A stretch of DNA of 64,000 nucleotides from Cacajao melanocephalus (Eukaryota; Chordata; Mammalia; Primates; Pitheciidae), in the NCBI GenBank assembly GCA_963573385.1, contig CAUYLG010034683.1, positions 248,001 through 312,000 on the forward strand, given 5' to 3'. Position 1 is the first letter of the stretch, and each line of letters begins with the position of its first letter. The translations under genes and the position numbers were made by a program. The notes under the pieces are model-generated. The model made no database searches. It was not told where the DNA came from and saw only the letters and a program-made list of their open reading frames with translations. Positions 12,448 to 23,310 of this stretch are shown one piece after another.

Positions 12448-12734
12448 CCAACCAGTGCCCTGATTAGGTCTCCACAGCTGTCTTCGCCCTGGGAACGGGA
12501 CCTGGCTTCTCTGCCCTGGTCGCAGACTTTCCTGTCTAAAGCTTCTTTGTTCTTCCTGTTTCTCCTCCAGCCCATTTCATTCCCTTGATGCCTTGAAACA
12601 AAACTCCAGCCCGCCAGCATCTGGCTCCTCCAGGAATTATTAGTGGATGAGCCCACAGGAGAAGCCAGGTGCCTGCCCCCACCCTGGCTTTGGGCCTGCA
12701 GGTCCTGAGCTGGAGAGGGGGGTTGGGGTTGGGG

Positions 12735-12893
12735 ACTCCAGGTGGCTAGAGTGGCCAGGAGTCCTTCCTCTCCGGAAACAGCTCTCAGTGGTGCCGTGGT
12801 GCGTGGCAGAGGGAGGATGGGAAAGACAAGGGTCAGGGAGGCCACCGTGGGTGGGGCTGGACTCAACCAGTGAAAAACTCCAGGTGGCTGGAG
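12735..12893 (-). repeat. Inverted duplicate, inserted copy with 17-bp target-site duplication
   Basis: The copy 12752-12876 is bracketed by ACTCCAGGTGGCTAGAG (12735-12751) and ACTCCAGGTGGCTGGAG (12877-12893), 16 of 17 identical. Sequence match to the source ends at CCAGTG and is followed by AAAA before the right direct repeat, which resembles a very short A tail. The source lies 0.3 kb upstream in the opposite orientation. Confidence 0.78.
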
Positions 12894-14027
12894 GCCCTGT
12901 CCTAATCGGCCTTCCGTGAACCTGTTTTGACGTCCTGGCTCAGACTTCTCCGTGTGCTCCCATGGGCACACACATGAGCTCATCCACCTCCCTGGCAGGC
13001 TCTGGAATGTGGGGCCTGGGTTCCTGTGCTTCTCCCTGCCTTGTGAGGGCAGCACATCCTCGCTGGACAGAGTCTAGGGTGGACCCTTGGGCTGGGGGTG
13101 CTATCCACCTCTTGACCCCAGCAAGCCCTGGTGCTGTCTGTCCTCATCAACTGCCACAGCCAGGGCAGACAGTCAATGCTGCCACCTGCACGTGAGAGGC
13201 ACCAGAGTGAGGGCGGAAGGGCAAGAGGTCTCAGCTCCGCAGCTCGTCGGGGCCCCTCAACCGCCTTGAGAACGATGCTCGTGTGCTGGGCCAAGGTCTT
13301 TTTCTTTGTTTTCGTTTCTGCTTTCAAAATTTAAGTTTGAAGGAGTAAGAGTTTGATAAAGACGTTTTTGTGCTTACTTTTTATTTAATTCTTTCTCTCA
13401 GGATCATAAAGTGGAAGTATTTAAATCCATATTTCAGAAGATAAAAGAGGCCTACCATCTTTCATCCACTTCATGCATTTTTTACGAATTTTTTTAGACA
13501 TTTTGTACTGGCATCCTGAAGGGTGCAATTTCATGAGTCAGGAGAATAAATAACAGATAAAAATAAATGTAGTTCTCAGCAAAGGTGAGTGTGAGTTTTC
13601 CTTAGGGATGAAAAGAAATGAACGCATGGCAGGGGTAACCAGACTCAGGACAGACCTAGAAAGGACGGAGGTGGGGCTCAGTACCTGAGGGTGGGGTGGG
13701 GGCCTCACTTGGCATCTGCCAGCCTGCACCAAGAACTCGCACCCACCAAGGGTGTGTGCCGCTCCGGCAACCTCACACACCCTGCAGTCGTTCTCCGAGA
13801 GGCAGGAACAAGCTCACGTTTTGTGATCGAGACTCTTACTTTGGAAATTCCACCAGACATCCCAGAGCAGCAGGACATTAGGTTGATGACGATCATGATG
13901 ACAATGAAGATGGTGATGTTGCTCATTGAAATGTGGTTGAACGCTGACTCTGAAGTGCTAGACGATACTGGAGGCATTTTGCATGCGTTACCTAATTCCA
14001 TCTTCTTCCCCTCCCTGGCCTTCTTCA
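12894..14027. other. Unassigned sequence
   Basis: GC-rich to about 13300, then AT-rich to about 13600 (TTTATTTAATTC, TTTTTTACGAATTTTTTT). I recognise no repeat, exon or RNA gene. The AT-rich part could be an old L1 remnant or a conserved block; neither can be shown. Confidence 0.4.
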
Positions 14028-15205
<1,178 letters not shown>

Positions 15206-15678
15206 CTGTAAATAGTGCTGCAATAAACATACGTGTGCATGTGTCTTCATGGCAGAATGATTTTAATTCTTTGGCATATACCTAGTAATGGGGTTGCTGG
15301 GTCAAATGATATTTGTGGTTCTAGGTCCTTGAGGAATCACCACATTGTCTTCCACAGTGGTTGAACTAGTTTACACTCCCACCAGCTGTAAAAGCGTTCC
15401 TATTTCTCCACAGCCTCGCCAGCATCTGTTGTTTCCTGACTTTTTAATAATCGCCAGCCTAATCGATGTGAGACGGTATCTCACTGTGGTTTTGATTTGC
15501 ATTTCTCTGATGGCCAGTGCTGAAGAGCTTTTTTCTTCATACATTCCTTGGCCGCATAAATGTCTTCTTTTGAGAAGTGTCTGTTCATATCCTTTGCCCA
15601 CTTTTTGATGTTTTTTTCTCGTAAAATTTGTTTGTGTTCCTTGTAGATTCTGGATATTAGACCTTTGTCAGGTTCTGT
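15206..15678 (-). repeat. L1P ORF2 fragment (antisense)
   Basis: Internal piece of L1 ORF2. On the minus strand an open frame at 15481-15726 encodes the L1 ORF2 C-terminal signature KKWAKDMNRHFSKEDIYAAK, intact over about 40 residues then frameshifted. Both ends are internal to L1, so it is a truncated fragment with no promoter or 3' end. Similarity to primate L1 is high. Confidence 0.93.
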
Positions 15679-15734
15679 CATTACACCTGCTGAGCCCATG
15701 CGCTCTAATAATGAAAATGGAGACATCCTTAGAT

Positions 15735-15815
15735 TTATTCACTTGGTTATTCAAGAAACATTTATTGAGCATCTGTATTTAAAGGTCATCAAATATCAGA
15801 ATGATGATGATGGCT
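15735..15815 (-). repeat. L2-like 3' end (antisense), short
   Basis: ATTCACTTGGTTATTCAAGA followed by AACATTTATTGAGCATCTGT matches the terminal antisense L2 motif. Confidence 0.5.
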
Positions 15816-16814
15816 CCCGGGCTTGAGTGTTTGTAAGTGGGATTTTTCAGGAGCTCCAGCAGCAGGGAAAGTCATCTCTATCCTGCAGAACAGGTGGGGC
15901 AATGAGGAGGCTCAGGTTTGCTTTGACCACGTGTGCTCTGTGCAGAGACCACATGCTCTGTGTGTTTGTGTGTGTGTGTGTGTGTGTGGTTGGGGGCGCG
16001 GGTAGTGCTCAGCCCACAGACACTGGCTTTATAGGCTGTGCTCCCAGACCTGCTGGGCACAGGAGTCAGAAATTTGGCACAGGCAGGTGAATTGCTGGGA
16101 CGATGGTGCTGGCATTCAGGGGTTCTCAAGAGTGAGGTCCGCACTTGCTCTTAGAATGTCCTGAGGCCTTTCCAGATCTGGTTTCTGATGACTTTCCAGC
16201 TCTGTCACCCATCCTCCCGCCCACAGCCAGTGGGATGTGTTCTCAGCTGCGAGGTCCTCCTCCTCCTGGACACTGCTGGGCTTTTGAACCTTGCAGCCCC
16301 TGCCAGGACCTGCTCCCTTCTGCCTGCAGCTGGCTCACTCTCAGGCATCCTTTCCAGCACCCTCTGCCACAGAAGCCTCCCCACTTGCCACTTCCTGTGC
16401 TGCCCCCAGGAAAGTCTGTACATTTCTGCAGAACCTCCTGCACTCAAGTCCCCTGGCGGAGCACGGAGTGCCGCTCCTCCCCATCACTGGACTCATCTTG
16501 CCCTCAGGGCTGAGGTAGCTGGGGGGCCTCCCTCAAGAGAGGGGGTACCCAGGGGACAACCTGTGGATGCCTCAGGCTCGGTACCTCCAGAGAGAGGCCA
16601 CCCCCTACCTGGTGCAGGTGTGCTCAGGTGTACCCCAACCTCCACCTGCTTCCTTCCAGCCTCTACTCTAGACAGCCCCTGTGATGACAGGTATGCTGTA
16701 TGTCCTGACTGCCCAGTAAAGGAGCCATCAGCCTAAACTGTGACAGGGAGAACTGAATTGTTAACTCTGTTTAGTTGTGGTTAATCTGAAGGTGACCAGT
16801 CCCACCTGATCAGG
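15816..16814. other. Unassigned GC-rich sequence with (TG)n
   Basis: Contains a (TG)n run at 15957-15988. The frame 16188-16736 (182 codons) is open on the plus strand but overlaps open frames on the minus strand and has no domain; composition (C-rich, low CpG) explains it. Confidence 0.45.
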
Positions 16815-17056
16815 GGAGGTGCTGAAAATCCACAGGGCTGGGTGAGTGGGAGTTAGAATCGGGCCATTGGGATATGATGGGGGGTAGGGCCCTCAGCCTC
16901 ATCAAAAGAGGATCCTACACCCACAGGTGACCCAGAAGATGTGGGTGTGGGGGTTGCTGTTTGGGGGGAGGAGTGTATACCTGGGAGCCACAGCAACCCA
17001 GAGTTGCAGGATTTCCTGATTAGTCTATCCATGGGCTGAGTCTTCAACATTCTTAG
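16815..17056 (+). repeat. Direct duplicate, copy 1
   Basis: About 240 bp that recur at 18479-18714 in the same orientation, sharing GGAGGTGCTGAAAA, GGGTAGGGCCCTCAGCCTC, TACCTGGGAGCCACAGCAAC and GGGCTGAG. Identity is about 80 percent by eye. Family not recognised. Confidence 0.8.
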
Positions 17057-17642
17057 TCTGATACAGCAGATCAAACAGCTGACCCCCAGTCCCTGCTGTA
17101 CACAGTGCTGGCCACCGAGGGGCTGTAGGAAACCCTGCAGGACTCAGGGACCAGCCAGGGCTACAGAATTCTGGGGAAGCCACTCCGGTGAGCAATGGAA
17201 AGGAATCAGGAGGGAGGCAAGAGGGAGGCAGGAAGGGAAGGGGGTCTCATCAGCTTACGGGGTGTGCATGTGGGCGTCAGGGGGTGGGGGCAGGTTCTGC
17301 CAAGGTTCATGGTCCCCCAAGGCTCCTTGTCAGGGACAGCCCACGCCTGACAGTGCTATGGTACATTTTTGGGTACATGCTGAAAATAGAAGTAACCTAA
17401 TAAGGTAAAAGCACACTTTTTACTCTTATAATTGTCTGGAGATCAGTTACAGGAGGAAAGCCTGCAACTGCCTTTACAAAGGTTGTAAGTGAAAGAATCT
17501 GCCCTGTGAGGAGCACTGAGCCAGGAGGGCTTGTCCACAGCCCACTCTACCCTCCCTGAGGCTGGCTGGGGGCTTGAGATGGCAGAGGAAGGGCAGCAGC
17601 TGGGCAAGGCTGGGGGCTCCGACCCTCTGGGAAAACAGGCGA
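17057..17642. other. Unassigned sequence
   Basis: No recognisable repeat or gene. Confidence 0.4.
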
Positions 17643-17810
17643 GAGACCCATGGCTTCAGCATCTGGTGCCTAGTGGGTGCTGTATGATGTTAGGGGGTCC
17701 CTGGAGCAGGTGCTAGGGGATGAAGGACACAAGAGACCCAGGGATGCAGCACCTGGCATGCAGGGTGCTGTATGATGTTATAGGGTCCCTGGGGCACCTG
17801 CTGGGGGCTT
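17643..17810 (+). repeat. 90-bp tandem duplication (two copies)
   Basis: GAGACCCA...GCAGCA/TCAGCA...GTGCTGTATGATGTTA...GGGTCCCTGG...CAGGTGCT/CACCTGCT occurs at 17643 and again at 17733. Two diverged units, period 90 bp. Confidence 0.85.
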
Positions 17811-18478
17811 GAGGAGGGTCAGTTCTGTGGATACAGAAGAGAGAAGGTGCAGTTTATGGGACAGAGTATGAAGGGGCCAGTGCCGGGTGGAGCTGGGCTG
17901 GAGGCTGCATTTGAAGAGCCTGAGATGCTTTCTGCAGCAGAGGTTTGTGAGGGCAGCAACTTGGCCCCAACAGCAGGTGCAGGCTGGGCTAGCCAGCCGT
18001 GACGGGCAGAGCTTTGGGACCTGCAAAGGGCTCGGGGAACCAAATCAGGAGATGACACAGAGGGGCTGGCTGTGGGCCTGGGGTCTACACTGCCCTGTAA
18101 CACAATGGACCTTGTAACCATGACCACCTACGGCATGCAATCTCTTTGCAAGGCCACTCTGTATACTAAGTCATTTTATTTTCACCAGGAACAGAGGCAT
18201 TAGTCTCCTTTCTTGGGTGACAAAAGAATTAAAACTGCCAATCCAGCTCATGGACAGTCATGTTGGAAGACCACAGCACTGGGCAGTCAAACCCCCAGTG
18301 CCCCACAAAACCACCCCTCAGGCCACGCCAGGATGTCTCTCACCCCCAGACTCCCGGACATATATCCTACTAAAACATCCAACAGCTCAGACTTACGCAG
18401 AGAGCGGAGACTCATCAACCAGGCACTTGCCGCCTCTCCAGACACACCAGAAAATGCCTTTTGGTGCCCAGAACAGGC
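17811..18478. other. Unassigned sequence
   Basis: 18115-18240 may be a degenerate antisense MIR (ACTAAGTCATTTTATTTTCA). The rest has no recognisable origin. The plus frame 18213-18509 runs into the duplicated block and has no known domain. Confidence 0.4.
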
Positions 18479-18714
18479 GGAGGTGCTGAAAAGCCACAGG
18501 GCTGGGTGACGGGGAATGACGGGGGTAGGGCCCTCAGCCTCTGCAGAAGCGGATCCCACACCCACAGCTGACCCAGAAGTTGCAGGTGCAGGGGCTGCTG
18601 TTTGGAAAAGGTGTATTCCTGGGGAAAAGTGTATACCTGGGAGCCACAGCAACCCCAAGCTGCAGGATTTCCTGACCAATCCATCCATTGGGCTGAGCCT
18701 TCAACACCCTGAAA
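18479..18714 (+). repeat. Direct duplicate, copy 2
   Basis: Second copy of 16815-17056. A 24-bp internal tandem (GGTGTATTCCTGGGGAAAAG / TGTATACCTGGGAGCC) is extra relative to copy 1. GAAAATG occurs just outside on both sides (18450-18456, 18721-18727), a possible but weak target-site duplication. Confidence 0.78.
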
Positions 18715-18727
18715 TTGCATGAAAATG

Positions 18728-20108
18728 TGGGAGCAGATTCATTCTTCTAAAACAGCATCCGTGGCTGTCTCAGCGTCTCCATCTGGCAGGTGATGCCAGT
18801 AAGTAAAGGACCCCTCCCGGTGTAGCTCCCGCGGCTGTGAGTTTTCTCCACCCCCAGCTCCTCCCTCTCTGCCCTACCTTCCTCCCTTAGGTCCCTCCAT
18901 GCCTCCCTTCTCGCACTCCCTTAAAGCTGCTACTGCACGTCCCTGCAGGGAGTGGCCTAGGAGCCTCGCCGAGGTTCTCAGCGTCTTCTACCCGCTGTAT
19001 TGTCTCTTTGCTCAAAGAAGGCAGCTTTGCCTCCCTTCCATGTTCCCATCTGGCCAAATAAGCATGGATGTCATGAAAAGAACTCAACAGCTTCAAGCAA
19101 CAGAAACAGTGATGGAGCCTGGAGGCCAATCCTCTATCCTTCACTCTTGCCACAGCCAACCCCTGTGTCCAGCACGCAGCCGTGTAGCACAGCCAGGGGA
19201 CACCATGAGCAGGAGGAACCAGCCCGTCCTCAAGGACCTAAGGTGCATCCCTGGGTAAGAACACGTCCACCACCAACGGCCAGGTGCCCCAGTTCTGGCA
19301 AAAACATGGTGACCCTGGCGTGGATGCGGAGTGTGTGATATCACAGCAGCTGCTTCTTTCTCCAAGTCATCTGAAAAGGTGATAAAAACATCACGCCCTG
19401 TGCTGCATGCAGAGTGGGCCTGAACTCTCCCAGGCAGCGCCCAGGCTCTGCTCTCCTGATTTTCTGCCTCTATCCCCCACCCAGCCTGTAATACTGTGGC
19501 TATGTGTTGATATTCATTTACACCAGGACAGAGCCAGGCAAGGAGCCCACTGTGGTCTCCCTGGGGAACTGACAATGGTATCATTAAAAACAACATCACC
19601 TCCTGAGGACTCTTGTGCGGTGCCATTCACGCCCGACTCTCTGCCTGTGCCTCGGAGGTCACGGGGGGCCTGGAGCCAGCACCTCCCCACTCTGGAGTGC
19701 GGTGCTGTGGACGGCTGCAAAGCCCCAGCTGCCCTCCACACACCCCAGCCCCTCCTGACCTGCAGGCTACACCGTCTTTGTGAGTGACGCACTTTCCGGA
19801 TGCTGCTGTGTGATAACCTCAAGGTGGGATCCCACAATCTTGCCAGAGTCTTTGTGGTTTTGCCCTTTGGCTGAAAGAGACAGTAAACATAAATGCAATC
19901 ACCCTGCCCTGTGGGCTCTCCACATGTGCTGGCTTCCGTCTTCTGCAAAGAGAAAGATTTCAGGCTAGTTATGGGAAAGGGGCCGGCTCTCAGAGCAGCC
20001 ACCAGCTCCCTGTTGACATGCACTCTCCACCCACCCTGTGTCCCGTGCAAGTCCCAGAACAAACAGGACAGCATAGGGGCTCATGCTCCTTGGTAGCAAC
20101 CTGTTCTT
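18728..20108. other. Unassigned GC-rich sequence
   Basis: Overlapping open frames on both strands up to 186 codons (19514-20074 minus) show no domain or splice logic. No interspersed repeat recognised. Confidence 0.4.
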
Positions 20109-20190
20109 CTGTGAGCTGTTGGTTTGCATGCCTGCTCCAGGATGGAGCTTCTCTTCTCCTGGCCAGCTCTCAGAGGCCTTGCTGCCTGGG
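20109..20190 (+). repeat. Direct duplicate, copy 1
   Basis: TGAGCTGTTGGTTTGCATG, GGATGGAGCTTCTCTTCTCC and TGGCCAGCTCTCAGAGGCC recur at 22119-22201 in the same orientation at about 82 percent identity. Confidence 0.75.
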
Positions 20191-22118
20191 AGAATTCACT
20201 GACAGAGCTGCCCCAGCCCCTGCCCCCATGCCCGGCCATGGCTCCCACCAGCAAGAAGACTTCGCAGCGAGGGAAGCTGGAGACGGGCATGGCGAGTCCT
20301 TGGTCTTCTCAGCACCGTGGACATGCTCTGGGCACACAGTGGAGCAAGGCCATCCATCTCCCGCATTTGGAAGCTCTGTGACCATGCACAGCTGCTGCAG
20401 CTCCAGCCAGCCCAGCCCGGGTCTCTGCCAGGGAATGTGCTCATCTCTATCCCTGCAGCAGTGTTGACCTCAGTCCAGCTGCACACTCCCCTTGCCTCTG
20501 CGGTACTTGGCGGGTGGATGGATTCCAGGTGAACGTGCAGCTGAGGCAGGCCCCATGCCCGGAGCAGGGTGGAGGCATCACAGGCAGGGCTCTGCCAACA
20601 TCTGTGACAGCCACTTCAAAGAGTTCCAGCTGCCGCTGAAGGTGACTTTGCAAAGGTCGGCGACTGAGACACCCGGAGCCACAAGACCCTTTCTGTTTGT
20701 GGCCTGAAGCTCGTACAGGCAAAAGGATGGCCTGGGCGAAGCCACATGGACATTTTTTCCCAGGTCTGGGGCTCCCAAGTGAGCTCTCTAACAGGTGTCC
20801 TCATTCCAGGCCTTGCCAGTGGCAGCCAGGACCGTGTCCTCGGAGACACGCATCCAGTATGGGAACAAATCAACTTGGACATAGTGGAGCATCGGGTTGA
20901 TTGCTCAGACGCTTTGTCAGAAATCCAGGACACTGGCTTTCCAGGTGGGCGCGACTGTCAAGTGCGGAAGCCTGGCCCTGCTCAGACCCTGCTCGCCCTG
21001 CTCCCCACCCAGCTGTCATCTCCCTCAGACTCCAGTAGAACTGGAGGGTACAGAAGGGCCCTTGGCTCCCAGCAGACAGGCCAGATTGAATCTTCAGGAG
21101 AGAAGAGTTCACGCAGGTGGGCACCTGACCTTCCCAAGGTCACACGACTGCTGAGCAGCAGATCTGGGTCCTGGACCCCAAACTCGGTTGAGATGCAGGC
21201 TGCTTCTCACCCACACAGCAGGCGGGATGCTTGGACAGCCTCCTGCCTCCCCAGAAACTTCCTCTGGGTTGGATGTTTCAGGGTGGCAACGCTGTGGCAG
21301 AGTCAGCCTGCAGTGAAAGCAGCCCAGCTGCTGTAAGCTGGGGCCCTGGTGACGAGGGTTGGGGGCTGACCGTAGATTGAGGCCTGCAGAACCCTTCAGC
21401 AACCCCAGCAGAGGGCATTGACTCCAGGCATCCATGTGGAGAGGGCCTTCCTCACAGGGCCTGGCGTGCAAGCACAGGGTGGGAGTGTGCATCGTGGCAC
21501 TGGCGACCCGACCCTCCTGGAGCAGGCTGGTTCTGCAGAGCATGCGCTGAGTAGGTGCTCAGGACCGAACCCCTGCTGCTCTTACCCATCCCTCCCACTC
21601 CCACCCCGGCTCAGCCTGCCCCTGGCCTCTTAATGGCAACTGTCTGGTCCCACAGTCTCCTGGTTGACAGGGCATGGGGATGTCCTCAGCTCCCACAGCA
21701 GTCAGGTTAGAAGCACACACCCGTGCAAAGTGTTTAACATGCATTTCGGAGACCATGAGCACCCCAGATGAAAGGCCTGGTTCAGCCTGACGTCTTTGTG
21801 CCCTGGTCACTAGTCACTGTGGCTCCTGGGCCTTAACTCACTGTGAAGATGCCCAGAGGATGAGTGTGGCTCCTGGGGAGGGTTCAGGAACCTCAACTGC
21901 AGTGCCACTTCCTTCTGGCTCCTGCCAGTCTGGGCCACTAGGGCCAGAGGTAGCTGGGGTAAGGACAGTGACCTACACACACCTCTGCACCCTCAGTGCT
22001 CCTGCCTACCTGCACCTCTGAGAGGTGGCTCTGCCCAGTCCTGGGGCCCGACCATCAGCTTCTCTCCCACTCTGCATGAATGGCTGATCCTGGGCTCCAC
22101 GGTCCAGTCCTTGTCATT
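20191..22118. other. Unassigned GC-rich sequence
   Basis: Contains one MIR (21110-21200). The 196-codon frame at 20746-21336 crosses that MIR and is not credible as coding. Nothing else recognised. Confidence 0.42.
21110..21200 (-). repeat. MIR core (antisense)
   Basis: TTCCCAAGGTCACACGACTG and GCAGATCTGGGTCCTGGACC fit the conserved antisense MIR core. Confidence 0.65.
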
Positions 22119-22201
22119 CTCTGAGCTGCTGGTTTTCATGACTGCTCTGGGATGGAGCTCATTCTTTCCTGGCCAGCTCTTGGAGGCCAGGCTGCCTAGG
22201 G
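22119..22201 (+). repeat. Direct duplicate, copy 2
   Basis: Partner of 20109-20190 (CTGAGCTGCTGGTTTTCATG, GGATGGAGCTCATTC, CTGGCCAGCTCTTGGAGGCC). Confidence 0.75.
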
Positions 22202-22344
22202 CCATGGAAATACGAGAATGGCTAAAACCTGCTGGTGGGAGGCTGGAAGTCTAAGGGCGGTGCTCCTCCCCGTGGGAGTGAGCTGCTGTTCTGGGGTGTG
22301 AAGGACCATAGAGGTGGCCTCGCAGACTGATGGGATCCTGCTGC

Positions 22345-22515
22345 ACATGCTTACTCTTGGTGACTTTGAGTCAGTCAGTTAATTTCCTTAGGCTTTATTT
22401 TTCTTATCTGTGCAATGAGATTGGTGATGCTGCATGTAATGGAGAAGGTGATGATAACGGTAGTAAAACACATTAAAGCGCCTGGCCATGATAAACAGTC
22501 ATCGAATGTGAGTTA
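22345..22515 (+). repeat. MIR element (sense)
   Basis: GGTGACTTTGAGTCAGTCAG, TTATTTTTCTTATCTGTGCA and CATTAAAGCGCCTGGCCATG match the 3' two thirds of sense MIR. Confidence 0.75.
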
Positions 22516-22965
22516 TCGTCCCCGTCAGCTGAGAACTGGGCAGCAGGGCTCCAGCCCTCCGTGACCTCAAAAGCCATAAGAAGAGAGGGGTCAGGGGACC
22601 CATGCAGACTGAGAGCTGTGAGGGAGGGTCCCCTGAGACCCCGGGCAGAGCAGAGGAGAGGATACCTGTTATCCGGGAGGAGAAAGAACACAATCCCTTT
22701 AAACCAGCACTCATGTGCAGAGACCACTATAGCCAGTTCAAACCTCCCTCTGCCTCAGCCCCAGCTCCAAATGCCTCTCTGTGGAGACCCCATCCCACCA
22801 GTTCCCTGGGTCTTCTGTGCATGTATGAGCACGCACAAACACACCATCACACGCAGGCTTCCCACTGTGACTCAGACGCTGGTCTGGTAGTGTTCACGTT
22901 GGTCTGAACTTCGCTTTTGTGGTTGGAATTTATTGGGGACTTTTTCCTTCTCAGTAAATACGGTG
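22516..22965. other. Unassigned sequence
   Basis: No repeat or gene recognised. Confidence 0.4.
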
Positions 22966-23155
22966 CTCTTTCTGTTTTGTTCTGTTTTTTGTTTTTATTG
23001 TACTTTAGGTTCTGGGGCACGAACTCATCGTTTTTTATGGCTGTGTAGTATTCCATGGTGTATGTGTGCCACATTTTCTTTATCCAGTCTATTGTTGATG
23101 GGCATTTGGGTTGGTTCCAGGTCTTTGTTATTATAAACAGTGCCACAATGAACGT

Positions 23156-23190
<35 letters not shown>

Positions 23191-23310
23191 TATAATAGAA
23201 CAATTTATAATTCTTTGGGTATATAACCAGTCACAGGATTGCTGGGTCAAATGGTATTTCTGTTTCTAGGTCCTTGAGGAATTGCCACACTGTCTTCCAC
23301 AATGATTGGT
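22966..23310 (-). mobile_element. L1PA/L1P 3' end (antisense) with internal deletion
   Basis: Begins with the antisense L1 3' end (TTTTTATTGTACTTTAGGTT) and jumps at about 23019 from the 3' UTR directly into ORF2 antisense (GAACTCATCGTTTTTTATGG), so most of the 3' UTR is deleted. A (TG)n tract (23157-23189) occupies the place of the usual CATACGTGTGCATGTGTC motif. Confidence 0.92.
23157..23189. repeat. (TG)n microsatellite born inside L1
   Basis: About 16 TG units preceded by ACGTACG. In other L1P copies, such as the one near 15225, this position reads ACGTGTGCATGTGTC, the likely seed. Confidence 0.95.

Noticed and set aside
12327..13055. 242-codon minus-strand open frame
   Set aside because: Spans both arms of an inverted duplication and unassigned GC-rich DNA; no domain, and opposite-strand frames also open.
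15481..15726. Open frame with clear L1 ORF2 peptide
   Set aside because: Fragment of a truncated, frameshifted L1; annotated as a repeat, not a gene.
19514..20074. 186-codon minus-strand open frame
   Set aside because: No recognisable family; overlapping open frames on the other strand point to composition.
20746..21336. 196-codon plus-strand open frame
   Set aside because: Crosses a MIR and overlaps minus-strand frames; no domain or splice context.
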